Shown here piece after piece: positions 24,096-36,588 of a stretch of DNA of 64,000 nt. This DNA is from Patagioenas fasciata (lineage: Eukaryota > Chordata > Aves > Columbiformes > Columbidae), in assembly GCF_037038585.1 (NCBI RefSeq), contig NC_092520.1, positions 11,663,001 through 11,727,000 on the forward strand. Direction: 5' to 3'. Under the pieces are notes generated by a model. The model searched no databases and was not told the origin of the DNA. It was given only the letters and a program-made list of their open reading frames with translations. The position numbers were made by a program, and so were the translations under genes. Numbering within the stretch: position 1 is the first letter of the stretch; each line of letters opens with the position of its first letter.

Positions 24096-24960
24096 AGAAC
24101 ATATAGTTTTTGGAGCTGATTTTGTAATGGTTCCATCAATCATGCTACTTTATATCATTGGATTTACACAATAAAAATAATGTGCTTTATACTTCAGTTG
24201 ATTTCCAATTCCCCTTGTTTGAAAGGTCTCCCAGGACCACCGAGAGCATATACTTTGAGGACTTCTAAAACTGTTTGCAAGACAGGTGTTGGCATCCTAT
24301 CTGGATATCACACGTAGTTGATATGTGATATTTAAGTTGGCTGCATGCTGTATATACATGGTATTTTCACTTCAGAGTAAGCCTAAGATCTGACAGTCTA
24401 GTAGACATATAGTATAAATAGTAATTTCTTATTGATGGAGAACTGATAACCTGCCAGGTACTTCTACAAATAAAGAAAATTTGAGCGTGATCCAATCTTA
24501 ATGCCACTCTGGTATCTTGGTACTCATATATAGTATTTAGTCGTGGTCTTTGGTGTTTTTCATCTTTTCTTGATTATGATGAGTAAACAAATAATTCAGG
24601 AATAAACAACCCATACCAGATAGAGGTTTTTACTTGTGCTACCTGATATTTCTGGTTTTGCTTCAAAGACTCATGTTTTCTTCTCAGAAGTAAGACCTGT
24701 TAAATAGACTATCAAGATTTCTGCATTAAGAAGAGATCTCTCTGCTTTGTCTTCTACTGCGTCCTTTGCACTAGAAAGAGCTGGGTCACTGGAGGAGTAT
24801 GACCTGAAATGAGAGGGTTGTGACCTATGGTGCGACAGTATGTGCTGTCTGCCTACATCTGTACATCCATCTATGTGCCATACATGTCCTATGTATACAT
24901 GACCAGATCCTCAGCTTGTGCAAGTCAGAGCAGCTTAAAACCGTCACCCTTATCCTCAGT

Positions 24961-25442
24961 GCAGGAAAGACATGGACCTGTTGGAGAGGGGCCAGAGGAG
25001 CCACAGAAATGGTCAGAGGCTGGAACAGCTCTGCTGGGAGGACAGGCTGAGAGAGCTGGGGGTGTTCAGCCTGGAGAAGAGAAGGCTCCGGGAGACCTCA
25101 TTGCGGTCTTTCAGTACTTAAAAAGGGGCCTGTAAGAAAGGTGAGGACAGACTTTTTAGTAGGTCCTGTAGCAACAGGGCAAGGGGTAAAGGTTGTAAAG
25201 TAAAGGAGAGGAGATTCATACTAGATAAAAGAAAGAAATTTTTTACACTGAGGGTGGTGAAACCCTGTCCCAGGTTGCCCAGAGAGGTGGTGGATGACCC
25301 ATCCCTGGAGACATCCCAGGCCAGGCTGGACGGGGCTCTGAGCAACCTGATCTGGTGAAGATGTCCCTGCTTGTGGTGGGGGTTGGACTGGATGAGCCTT
25401 GAGGATCCTTTCCAACCTACATCATTCTATGATTCTATGATA
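24961..25442 (+). mobile_element. CR1 LINE, 5'-truncated 3' end with intact tail
   Basis: The element starts abruptly at GCAGGAAAGACATGGACCTG, which encodes the last part of CR1 ORF2 in this family. It continues through GGTGTTCAGCCTGGAGAAGA and the 3' UTR block CCCAGGTTGCCCAGAGAGG near 25270. It ends at 25442 in CATTCTATGATTCTATGATA, a complete CR1 terminus. The coding part is broken by substitutions and frame changes. Length is about 480 bp against several kilobases for a full CR1, a typical 5' truncation during target-primed reverse transcription. No target-site duplication is evident, as is usual for CR1. Confidence 0.97.
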
Positions 25443-28400
25443 ATTAAGACAGTTTCTAGTTCAGCTTATGAATAGACCTATACACATCCCTGCCTACAGT
25501 GATACCAGTAACTCTTTGAGGTTTCTCTCCTTTGCCCAGTTAATGTCTTGAGAGCTTCCATGAGCTGATTTCGGGCAGATTTTCATGATGTGGCCAGTGC
25601 TCAGTACCTGGGCACTACACCCTGCTGGTTCGTGAGATGGTGGGTCTGCTGGAGGCAATGAACTGCTGTGGGGTGGGGAATTCAGGTTCCATTTCTTACC
25701 CTGAAAATGATATATTGGAAGATTTTCAGCAAATATGTAATTCCAGATCCCCTGAAAAGTATATAGGCAGCTCCTTCTGATCTTAGAGGCAGTTTGTTAC
25801 AGAGTGTTTCCACAGATTTGTGCTTCTCTCTGTGAGCAGGGATAAAAACACTTTTTACAGAAGTGATGCTAATGGTAAATACATTAGCTGTTGTGAGGTC
25901 CTCCAGTACAAGGGAGATGAGAGGCCTCTCAGGATAAGAGTACACTTGAGGCTTGATGGTGTTTCCATTGTAATCAATTGGTTGGGACAATGAAACATCA
26001 GCTCTCCTGAGGAATACTCTTGAAAATTCAGCCTTTCTTCTAGAGCCAGTGGATATGCTTTGTCATGATGGTAGGGGTTGACAAGCTTTTAAAATTGACC
26101 CTCTCTCATTGCATGGATCGTCAGAAAGAAGAAAAAACATCAGATGTCAACAGCCACGAGGCTGATCCCAGGCACAGCAGTGCAGAGGTAATGTGCTTTT
26201 TTTGTAAGTTATTCAGCTGCTGAGTCTTCTCTCTACTGTGCAATCCTCCTTCCTTCCCACACGTGAGTGACAGGCTTGACCACACCATCCGACGGGGATT
26301 CTCTGCTGCTAAAAGCAGGATCTGAGCATCTTTCTACTCTGGGATGGCATTGCATTGGCAGCGAGGCGAGGGGGTGGATCCACAGTGCTGGAGATTTTAA
26401 AAGACTTATTAATGCCACTTGTCAAGACTTCTGAAGAAAATGTTGAGCAGGGCTTTGGCTATAAGCGTATTTACCATGACTCATCATCCTGGGAAGAACA
26501 GTGTAAGTGCTTAACAACTTGCTGGTGATCCTGCTCTAGAACGCTCTGGGGGAAACAAGAAAGGAATCAGCGGTGACTTTGATACTGAACCTGCTAAAGT
26601 TCAGCAAGTCCATCCTGAGGCTGCTTTGCTCTGTAGCAGACAATATTAAATGGATCGCTGATCATTTAGAAGAAAATTAATATTGACAATTCTAGGTTTT
26701 TTGTTAAAAAAAGAACAAAAACTAATGCGCAGACAAACTGCACCACCAAAATCATTTTTCTGGGAAGCTTGCCATTCGTTACATGGAGAAACAAGCAAAC
26801 TTTTAAGGATGTACTATTTGCCTTCTTGCAGGTGTATTAAAGAGTGGAATCACTCTTTCTCCAGATGAGGTAGTAATATGTTTCTTTTCTTGAAGAGCAA
26901 AGTGTTGTCTTTTCTGTCTCAGAGAGGAATGCTCGCATTAATCTCTCCTCCGTGAAATGCCACTTCTTTGGGCAATGTGTCAAATAATGGCCTTATTCTA
27001 CATGCTTCAAACCCAAGCTTTCTAAGAATCTGTTTTTCACATTCCAGTGAATATTTTAGATCTAATCTTTGCATCGTGTTGATATAGTTATTTATATTTC
27101 TCTTAACACCAAAAGCAACTAGGCATCCTCACAAAAATGAGTGGAACTCTTCCCTTCCCTCCCACAAAACCCTCAAACTGTATATTGACTGTATTTTTTA
27201 ATTGGTCTGATCATATAGCATGCAAACACATACTGCACAAAGTGCAGCTCCGTGCGTGTTATGCATCATATGTCCTTAGTTTTTATGTAGTCAGACCATT
27301 TCTCCCTTCCAGTCTAAATACACTTATGAGACACAGTCCCCTTACATTTGCCTGAAGGCATCACTGATGATGTTGTAATGTATCATTGGATCTTCTGGCT
27401 CAGCTGCCTCCCGGCTCTTATAGCTGTGATCATTTGCATTAAGTGAGATGGCCAAAATTTGCCTTGTGTGGTTCATTCCCTGCCTGCATGGAACAACGTC
27501 TGCATGCAGGGAAATGTTTTATTTGGTAGCAATTTTTTTCTTTTTTTTTTTTTTTAAATAATATGTGTGTCTGCTCCATGTGGTATTCCTGGAAGAATTA
27601 AATTTGTGGTCTTGGACTGGGCTCCGAGGATGCTCTCACTGTCGCACTCATTGATTTAACTCTTGTAGACATCTCTTCTGGTTGATGGGCAAACGGGCGA
27701 AAGCAGGACTGAAGAGAAGCATCTGTGTTGGCTTCCTCCTTTTGCATTCCTGCTTTATGAGGATAGAGAGAGAGAGAAAAGGACGTATTTTCCTCTCTCC
27801 CGTAAGGAGAAGCAGGAACCTGAGGACTGCTATTGAGGAGCAAGGTGCTGGGTGGGGAGGTGGGTGAAGAAGACACTGCCACCACCCCCCTGCACACAAT
27901 GGCATCTGGTCTGAAGGAGGCAGGTGTTTGTCTGCTGTGAAACTGCCTGAAGCTTTGTCCATCAGTTGGACCTCAGTTCTTCCCATGCTTTTGGCTGCTT
28001 TGAATTGGAGCCGTCAGGCCTGCCATGAAAGAAAGCCGTGTCCGCAGGATGGCCAGAGCCACCATTGGTGGCTTTCATTGGGAGGATCCTCAAGGTGGTT
28101 GTTCTATGCTGGGATTTTTTGCTTTGTGTGATTATTCTTTTCTTAAATTTTATTTTCCCGTTTCTTCAGGGAAGTGCTGTGTCGCAGAGCAGCGAAGGGC
28201 AGTAGCAGCAGGGCAAGCCTGAGCTTTTTATGAGTGGGCACTTTGTTGATTTCTTTTGTTTTCCAGTAAGATCCCTTGAGAATTGTTTAAACACAGTATT
28301 TCAGCTTATACTAACCCAGGCCTGTTTGTTTTTCATCGCTTAAGGAGGACTGGGTGAAAGGAACACTGTCAAATCCTCCAAGATTCTTTGGGCTTATGAC

Positions 28401-29572
28401 CAGAAAAAAGGGGTGCGTCATTTCCAGAGTGTATAAATAGTGGGGGGAAGGGCTAGTATTTGGGGAAACATGCACCCATGGAAAATTGCATTGCAATAAA
28501 TACAAAAATGGATAAAGCGAGCACATACAGTAACTGCAGCATAATGTCATCTGCTATTTATTCCTGAAGTCTAAAGAAAACAAATATGATCTAATGGAGA
28601 AAATGGTTGCTTTGAAAGCCAAAAAAAAAAAAGAAGAGGGGATGTGCCTCACTCTGCAGATCATGCCTTTTTTGTTTGTGGTAAAAATAGAAATAATCAA
28701 ATATACTGGCCAATATTCAGAGAACTTCAGACAAAGAGTACCAGAAAAATAAAGAAAAAAAATGGTTTAAAGCTAAGGAAAAAAGTGTTTGGAGATACTG
28801 TGGTATTTAGTGGGAGTTTTAGTCCAAGTAAGTGCCTTATGCTTCATTCTTGTCTACATTGTGGGCTTTGTGGTGAGACCACATTCCTCTCCTACACGAT
28901 GGTTACAAGAGGTGGTGAGCTGTGGGGGTGAGTGCTTGGGCACATCCTGGGGGATATGAATGACACAAAAATATCTGTAATTACCACAGATTCAGGCAGA
29001 GTCATGTTTATTTTAATATCCTGCGATTAGATCACCAAGCAGTTCACTCCCTTTGGGGCAGCATCCCACCATCTCAGCAGTGGCTGATGTGGTGGGACCC
29101 AGTACCAGCTGTGTCCTATAGGCATTTTTGTTACTGATAAATTTGTTAGTTATGTTGTCCTACTTTTGTGTTACTAATAACTTTAAATTTTGTCAATATG
29201 GTGTCAGACTGAAAATGTCACACTAGTAAATAAATGGTTTTTTGCAACTCTTAAAACAGTCTGGTCAATTTAGTGATCTCTGCTTATAATTTGCATTTAG
29301 CCTTCACCCTCCTTCAGCTCTGGGCTGTATGCACATGCATGGATATGCTTGGATCCGGAAGGATTTTTAGAAGAAAATCAGTTTTTCCTGTCTTGCTGGA
29401 CTTTGGTTCAGTTTGAGGAATGCTCTTGAAGGCCCAAATCTGCTTTCTTTTTGGAAAAGTGAACTGGGAAATATGCGCCTGGTGCACTCCAGCAGCGTGG
29501 ATACGCAGGTGTGGGAGCAGGGGCTGCAGCACATCCCCTGGTGCACAGAGTGTGGCTTTGGGCTCCTCAAAA
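25443..29572. other. Non-coding stretch, no gene seen
   Basis: No gene recognised. It includes a T-rich run at about 27538-27556, an A-rich run at about 28621-28635 and a G-rich patch near 28440-28465. The remainder is ordinary unique DNA with short open frames only. Confidence 0.65.
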
Positions 29573-30210
29573 TTGGACATGAGCCAGCAATGTGCACTTG
29601 CAGCCCAGAAGGCCAATTGTATCTTGGGCTGCATCAGAAGGAGCGTGGCCAGCAGGTGGAGGGAGGTGATTCTGCCCCTCTGCTCCGCTCTGGTGAGACC
29701 CCACCTGGAGTCCTGTGTCCAGCCCTGGAGCCCGCAGCACAGGAAAGACATGGACCTGTTGGAGAGGGGCCAGAGGAGCCACAGAAATGATCAGAGGCTG
29801 GAACAGCTCTGCTGGGAGCACAGGCTGGGAGAGCTGGGGGTGTTCAGCCTGGAGAACAGAAGGCTCTGGGGAGACCTTATTGCGGCCTTTCAGTGCTTAA
29901 AACAGGCCTGTAAGAAAGATGGGGACAGATTTTTTTAGCAGGGCCTGTTGTGATAGGACAAAGCGTAATGGTTTTAAACTAAAGGAGAGGAAATTCAGAC
30001 CAGACACGAGGAAGACATTTTTTACACTGAGGGTGACCCAGGTTGCCCAGAGAGGTGGTAGATACCCCATCCCTGGAGATATTCAAGACCAGGCTGGACA
30101 GGGCTCTAAACAACCTGATCTGGGTGAAGATGTCCCTGCTCATGGCAGGGGCATTGGAGTAGAGGACCTTTGAAGGTCCCTTCCAACCCAAACTGTTCAG
30201 TGATTCTATG
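29573..30210 (+). mobile_element. CR1 LINE, ORF2 C-terminus plus 3' UTR
   Basis: About 640 bp of CR1 in the plus orientation. It begins at GGACATGAGCCAGCAATGTG and encodes the ORF2 tail, with ALAAQKANCILGCI and LCSALVRPHLESCVQ readable in the plus frame that ends at 29938. The 3' UTR follows, and the element closes at 30210 with AGTGATTCTATG, one degenerate tail unit. Compared with the copy at 24961 it lacks about 16 bp near 30030 (the GGTGAAACCCTGTC segment). The family-conserved motif after KDMDLLERGQR is altered by substitution. A dead LINE copy of the same subfamily as 21307 and 24961. Confidence 0.97.
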
Positions 30211-30460
30211 TTTGTAGTTCACTGGACAGACCATCTCCAGTTGCATCATACTATTGCTAAGATAGGCATAGGCTTACTCTAGCTGATAAAGTCACGGAAT
30301 TTAACACCATTATTCATCTTTCTGAATAATGGAAACAATATATTACTGTGGTTCTTTCAGCTTCATGCTAGTACATATAGTTTGGACAGACAGTTTGGTC
30401 TCAGAAACAATGGACTGACAGATTAATGTGATTGGTGTTTTTTTCTGTTGTTTGTTTTTT

Positions 30461-30746
30461 CTATTTTAATTTTAAAGCCATTACCCCTTGTCCCATCATT
30501 ACATGCCCTTGTATAAAGTCCCTCTCCAGCTTTCTTGTAGGGCCCCTTTAGGTACTGGAAGGCTGCTAAAAGGTCTTCCCAGGGCCTTCTGTTCTCCAGG
30601 CTGAACAACCCCAACTCTCTCAGCCTGTCCTCACAGGAGAGGTGCTGCAGCCATCTCATCATGTTTGGTGGCCTCCTCTGCACTCACTTCAACAGGTCTG
30701 TGTTCCTCTTGTGCTGGGGACTCCAGAGCTGAACTGAGTACTGCTG
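30461..30746 (-). mobile_element. CR1 LINE fragment, 3' truncated
   Basis: On the plus strand this starts inside the CR1 3' UTR at TTTAAAGCCATTACCCCTTG and runs through the antisense of the ORF2 end (CTCTCAGCCTGTCCTCAC at about 30615) to CTCCAGAGCTGAACTGAGTA. The minus strand encodes a tail resembling the CR1 ORF2 end, with [18 protein letters not shown] readable. The terminal octamer tail and the last part of the UTR are absent. By eye it is only about 70% similar to the neighbouring copy, so it belongs to an older or different subfamily. Confidence 0.93.
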
Positions 30747-33523
30747 CTTACTGATAAAAGTCACTAAATATCAGAATAGCTGCAAATGAAAGTGAGGGAC
30801 CCATGACTTGGAGAAAAAGAAAAGCATATTATATATTACTGGGAAGTTGCACTTCATGCTCTTGACCTTGAAATCTACAAGTCATATATCTACCTGCTCA
30901 CCCTGGGCCTTTTGATGGCCCTTGGAAAGATTAAAGATTACTTGGATAGCCCTCAGGAAATTTTTAATACATGAGGCTCTCTGTGCTGCTGATAAATAAA
31001 ATCAATTCCATGTTTCTTCTCTCAAACACAATTACCTGGTGATGTGCTGAGTCTCCCTTTCTCTGTTTTGTTGTTTGGTTGTGTTTTTTCTTCTTTTCCC
31101 TGGGGAGAGAGGGACCTCATTCAAAAACAGGAGACTGAACATGATGAACAAATGCTTCATCCTACCAGTTTGGCCAAGGAAGCTTGTTTCTGTGGTCAAG
31201 AGCACAGCAATGACTCTTGGAAGGGAGGAGAAATTTTTCCCTGGTGTGATTAACGGAGAACTTGGAACAATTTCATCTATCTCTGTGGCAGTGCTCATCT
31301 GTTTTCTGGGGCAGTCATTTTTGCCATATCTTCCCCAGTCGTTTCCCTGCCATGACACTCGTAGGAGCTGTGAGCACCCAGGTTATTTTTTTCCTTCAGC
31401 CTCGGGGATCTTGAGAGCGGTTCACCTCAAGGTCAATGTTTGAAATGTGTCTGAGCAGTCACACTTAGAAGCGCCGTGTCTGCCTGCAGACTTGGGAGGC
31501 TGGGGAGATGAATTCCACCCAAAAGTGGTCATTTCTCTTGGTGAACTAAAATTAGACTCCTGAACGCTGAGCGTAGGTGATTCATATGTGGTTTGGATGT
31601 CCACATTTTGGTCCTGTGAATGCATGGAGATTCCAGGAGAAGCTTTGCTTTGCTTCTGCGTATCAGCTTTACACATCAGCAGTGAGAAGCTGATGCTATT
31701 TCACTTGGGAAAGACAAGACAACGTTATCTTGAAATGGTTTTCCCCACATAGTTGATTTGACTATGGGGAGCAGTTACGGACCTCAAGAAACCGACACAG
31801 GAGGATAGAATTAGAGGATGACTGTGGATCAGTTCATGTAGAAAAGGTTATCTCTACAACCTTTAAAGGCTAGCAGCTTAATTTTTATTTTTAAATGAAA
31901 GCTTAGATTCTGCAGATGGCTTTGATAAGGCAGCACATGGATTTTTCATCTCCTGTTTGTTATTACTGTGAGGTCGGGAAAGGGTCCTGTGTTAAGGATA
32001 TAAAAAAAAAGAAGAAAAAAAAATGTGCAAAATCTTCACAGGCCCAAAGCTATAGAGGGAAGAAAGCCACTCTTCCTAGAAATGGCACATCAAAGCAGTT
32101 TAGGAGGAAAGTATCTGTTTGTATTCCCAGTGTAGTTCCTCTTTGCCACTGCCACCCCTGGAGCATGTTCTTGACCTCAGCAGTAAATTATTACAGTAAA
32201 TACTTTTGGGTTTTTTTTTTTTTTTTTGGGTTTTTTTTCATTTTCAGGAATGAAAAAAAAAGGTGGTGCCAGGCAGGGGATGGGGCTGATAGGCAGTCTC
32301 CCCTTGCAACAGAACAGAGTGGTCTATAATTGTGATTTATTTAGTTTTGATGTGCAGCACACCGAACTCCCCTCTGAGCTCCATTTCTCGCTGTGGTGGA
32401 TCGGGCACTAAAATGTAGCTACTGTTAATAACTGTGATTGTTCAGGTATTTGCAGAATCCCTTAAAAATCACAAAGTGACTTGTGGGTTGGTGTTTTGTT
32501 GTTGTTTTTATTTTCAATTTAAATTTTCTCCCACACGGAGATGATATTATTCTGCAATTTGAAGTTTAGCGAGAAGGCACTTTGATGTTCCCTCTCTTTC
32601 TTTTTTCCTGCCTCTTCACCCGGGAATGATAAGATAAATTCTCCCCACTGAGCCCCAGCAGAGACAGCGCAGGTTGGGAGGGAGCGGGGAGGTTGTCCCC
32701 TGCTCGCCGGTGCTTCTCCACATCTCACCGCTCTGTATTCGGAGCTGAACTTTCTTGGTGCCTCCCCAAAGCGACTCCCTCCAGCGCAGTTTATTCATCC
32801 TGCCTGCACTTTAATTTCTGCTCTTTATTAGGCATAAAGGAACAGGTGATTTAAGTTCAGATATTTAAAATGCATGTGCTATTCCTATACAAAACATTGG
32901 TATTGTTTTAGTGGCTTTTTTCTTTCTGAGATGAATTCAGCAGAGGATGGTCGGTGAATTTTGGCTGCTTTCATGTGTGTGTTGGCTACTGTTCAGAAAC
33001 CCTCTTTGCCTGGCCATAATTCTCCCTGTCTCCAGCCTATCTTATGAGAAGGTATTTGCTTTTAATGATTCTTGCCTGTTAGCAGTGCTGGCAGGTGGGA
33101 TGCCATCCCTTCCCTGAGTGACACCTCTGCTCCCAGACTCTGCTGCAGAGATTAATACAAGCAGTTGCCTCAGAAACATTTTAATCTCACTTTTGGTCGT
33201 AATGAAAAATGGGCAATCAAACCCTGTAAATCATCACCAGGAGACAGTAAACACTGCTCAGAAGTGTTCAACAACAGGCATGGATTGCACCTCAACCTTA
33301 AATCATCACTGAGACCCCGCATGCTCATCACTTGGTAAGGCAGCATCTTGGAGAGGTGCCTTGTCAGTGATGCTGACGGGCGATGTGCTTGCTGCTGGCC
33401 AGGCTTCATTTGAGCTTCATTTCAGTTTTGCATCAGATTGTGGCTGTGGCTGGGAATATGACCCCTCACCACGCCTGGGACGGAAGGGCCATGGCCCGTT
33501 TGTGGGGGACCTGCTGCAGGTCT
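30747..33523. other. Non-coding stretch, no gene seen
   Basis: No gene recognised. A-rich tracts occur at 31998-32023 and T-rich tracts at 32210-32240. A GC-richer patch lies at about 32640-32720, but without the CpG density of a promoter island. Confidence 0.65.
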
Positions 33524-33929
33524 TATAGAATCATAGAATCATTTCAGTTGGAAGAGACCCTTAGGATTATCGAGTCCAACCATAACCTAACTCTAGCACT
33601 AAACCATGTCCCTAAGAACCTCGTCTAAATGCCTTTTAAACCCCTCCAGGGATGGTGACCCCACCACTTCCCTGGGCAGCCTGTTCCAATGCCTGACAAC
33701 CCTTTCCCTGAAGAATTTTTCCCTAATATCCAATCTAAACCCCCCCTGGTACAACTTGAGGCCATTTCCTCTCCTCCTTTTGCTTATTACTTGGGAGAAG
33801 AGACCAACCCCCTCCATGCTACAACCTCCTTTCAGGTAGCTGTAGACAGCGATAAGGTCTCCCCTCAGCCTCCTTTTCTCCAGGCTGAACAGCCCCAGCT
33901 CGCTCAGCTGCTCCCATCACACTTGTGAT
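33524..33929 (-). mobile_element. CR1 LINE 3' end, well preserved
   Basis: The left end shows TATAGAATCATAGAATCATT, the antisense of the CR1 terminal repeats. The full 3' UTR antisense follows, with CTAAACCATGTCCCTAAGAA near 33597 and CTGGGCAGCCTGTTCCAATG near 33674, and then the start of the ORF2 end antisense. The copy is 5' truncated at about 33929. The minus strand still reads a short ORF2-UTR frame (residues [20 protein letters not shown]). It is the same subfamily as the older fragment at 44140-44321. Confidence 0.97.
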
Positions 33930-34947
33930 CTTGCTGCAGGGGCTGTTGGTGTGGAGCGAAAAAATGCTTTGCAGTCTTTGCAAAGACACAAATGGAAGCT
34001 TGTAGTGATCAAGCACCTCCGTTGTCTTTAATAGCCCCTTCTAAAAATGTGCTGGTATTTGAGCTGAAGTGGTCTTTTTTAATGTAATGATGTTGTTTCT
34101 TTGGATATAACTAATATTCTGGTGTTTTGCTAATTCTAGTGAGGCGTTTGCTAATTTTTAATGGTTGACTGTATTGATGGGAGTGTATCTGTGGTGAACA
34201 CTAGGTTAATAAAGAATGATTAATAGTGTTTTTATCACTGTCCTCAACATTTTTTACAATGCTAAATATGCAGCAGTGTAAGTATATGGACAACTGATTG
34301 TCTGGCTGGGGATGATGACAAGTTTCAAAACACATTTTATTTGTTAGGACACATCTGCATTAAATTGAAACAGTTTAGATAAATATCCTGCCAAATACTT
34401 TAAGTGGGTTACATGCTGACTTTTTTAATATCTATTGTATGTAAATTGCATGTTTATATTTTTGTAATTGCACTTCTAACAAAATGTAACAAAACATTTC
34501 TCTCAGAAAAATTCCACTTCTAGCCAGAAACTTATAATCTGTTTCAGGATTTTTGTGATAAATCTGAAGAAATATAAATAATGGGAGAACAAATATAGTA
34601 ACAGTATAATATCCTGTCCCGAGGGAAAGTAATTTAGGAAACAAACAGTATAAACCATACCATAATTGCATGCATGTGCCTTTATACATTCTCTGTCTGT
34701 GAATAACAACAGACCCCATAATTTGAAAGATTAAAAATGAAGACTCCAGATTGATACTTTTGTTCTTGTTTTGAAACAGAAGGTTTCGTATTTTATACAG
34801 TCACATGCTCCAGCTGAAAGAGAATTGTGCAGATATTTATAAAAATAAGTACTGTGGCTGGGGGACCTATCATCTGCAGGTCAGGCTACGGTGGGCAGGA
34901 GGGGATGGAAGAAGCCTTCAGTTTGCAGTTGTGATGCCGGACAGAAA
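33930..34947. other. Non-coding stretch, no gene seen
   Basis: AT-rich unique DNA with no motif I recognise. Open frames are short and overlap on the same strand. Confidence 0.65.
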
Positions 34948-35168
34948 GACCGAAACATATAAGAAGGACTTTTTTTTACAGTGAGAACAATCAACCCTTG
35001 GAACAACCTCCCCAGGGAGGTGGTAGAGCCCCCATCACTGGGGTTTTCAAGATGTGACAGGACAGGGTGCCAGATGAACTCATCTAGCCGCCCTTTCCCA
35101 TGAAAGGTTGGACCAGATGATCTTTTGAGGTTCCTTCCCACCTGGGCTGTTCTGTGGTTCTGTGATAC
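34948..35168 (+). mobile_element. CR1-type LINE 3' UTR fragment
   Basis: Reads AAGAAGGACTTTTTTTTACA, then GGTGGTAGAGCCCCCATCAC near 35020 and GGTTGGACCAGATGATCTTT near 35106, and ends with TTCTGTGGTTCTGTGATACT. The order matches the CR1 3' UTR and terminus. It is about 220 bp long and 5' truncated, with no coding capacity. Confidence 0.93.
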
Positions 35169-35753
35169 TAACATCACCTGAAATGTGTATATCAGCATCT
35201 TTCAACAGTTCTCCTTCCTGCTCAGAAAGGAGTCTTACCACTTATTAAATCTTTAAAATAACAGAGTGTTTCTACACCTGTATGCAAAGTGTAGATAATG
35301 CCATTGGAAGATGATTTGCAAATAGTGATTTCTGATCCATAATCAAGGTGGTGGTTGCTTTTCTAAGCCACGCTTGTGCTCCAGCTCCACTCCACTCGAA
35401 TGATCCTGACGCTGCCTGATTCCAGCTCCAGTGGCTCATCCCTGTAAAGCAGCGGAGCCTTTTGAGCCGGACATGGCCTTCAAACCTGCAGAGCAAACGA
35501 AAAAAAATGCATCCTTAAATAACCTACTTTAGCAGCCCCAGGGAGAGTTCTGAGTCTGCTTGTGCCAGGTGAGCAGTTGGGACATCAGGTTAATGGCAGC
35601 TTGCTGAGTTTTAGTTTAAATGCCTGTGTGTGGCTGCACGGGAGGAACAAACCTTGTGACTGTTGATAACTATGATACTGTTATCCTCACATCCAAATAC
35701 TGAGAGGGTATCACATCGGTACAGACACTAAAATCAAAGACTGTATGGGTATG
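35169..35753. other. Non-coding stretch, no gene seen
   Basis: Unique sequence between a CR1 fragment and a minisatellite. Nothing recognisable. Confidence 0.65.
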
Positions 35754-35861
35754 CTATTTTACTTAAAGACTATTTTAAACACTATTTTACTTAAATATTA
35801 TTTTACTTAAGGAGTATTTTATTTGTACTTAAAGACTATTTTTACTTAAAAACTATTCTAA
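35754..35861. repeat. Degenerate 16-bp minisatellite, about 6-7 copies
   Basis: Tandem units close to ACTATTTTACTTAAAG recur across about 108 bp. Examples are CTATTTTACTTAAAG at 35754, ACTATTTTACTTAAAT at 35781 and ACTATTTTTACTTAAAA at 35835. Some units are shortened and one is extended by an insertion, so the array is decaying. Confidence 0.9.
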
Positions 35862-36522
35862 TGATTTGGGAATCACAGCTGACAAGCTGATTGGTTACTG
35901 GGGAGAGGACACAGGAGGGATAAGCTGAGTTGTGTGAACTCTTGTGAAAGCTTTCTTGGGAAAATCTTTCCTTGAAGTACTCGAAATGGGGGTAGTAAAT
36001 CCTCTTCCGAGAACTGAGTGACAGATACATCAGCCAAGAAAATGCGTGGAAGTTTAGAGTATCTGGGTGCAGGCTGGAGGGATTTCTGAGGTGTGTACAA
36101 TTTCTTTCTGTTCTTAGATTTACGTTTAAAAGGAAATTTATACTTAAAACATGAAAAAGACCCCTCAGCTTGCAGAATTTCTCTCCCATAACTGGACCCA
36201 TTTCATCAATGCAGAGCAGACGTTTACAGTGTGTCCTCTCAAAAATTTGGCATGGCAGGGTAGCCTGCAGCAAGAACGGTATTTATTCCATGGACCTTTC
36301 AGCTCTGGTCTCTGCTGGTGCTGCCACCTGCCCTGTGCGAGCTACGTTTGCTCTCGCTGCTAACCCAGGGTTCAGACCGGCAGGCAGAAAGATGAAGACT
36401 GACACCCTCAATCATTTCACAGAGCCATTCATTCCTCTGAGGGTTTGCTAGCAAATGCTCCTGCTCCTTGGTCTTGTGGCAGGCTTTGATACGCTGTTGA
36501 ATGGTGAATATGCATGTTAACC

Positions 36523-36523
<1 letters not shown>

Positions 36524-36587
<64 letters not shown>
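36524..36587. repeat. (ATT)21 microsatellite, perfect
   Basis: Sixty-four bases of uninterrupted ATT trinucleotide, about 21 units, broken only at 36588. The Tyr- and Ile-rich or Asn-rich frames through it come solely from the repeat. Perfect arrays of this length are usually length-polymorphic. Confidence 0.99.

Positions 36588-36588
<1 letters not shown>

Larger units (their letters stand above)
21906..24960. other. Non-coding stretch, no gene seen
   Basis: No gene recognised. It holds a poly(A) run at 22671-22686, a pyrimidine-rich tract at 23560-23830, a purine-rich tract at 24010-24095 and, at 23150-23420, a homeodomain-site-rich block noted in the findings. The 123-codon frame inside the pyrimidine tract is rich in Phe, Leu and Ser because of composition and is not called. 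Confidence 0.65.

Noticed and set aside
28436..28466. G-rich patch as a G-quadruplex
   Set aside because: The G runs do not give four clean tracts with short loops.
29420..29938. Plus-strand open frame of 172 codons
   Set aside because: The meaningful part is the CR1 ORF2 tail and the first 50 codons are unrelated flank. Not a host gene.
32640..32720. GC-richer patch as a CpG island promoter
   Set aside because: Too short, with few CpG, and no adjacent first exon is visible.
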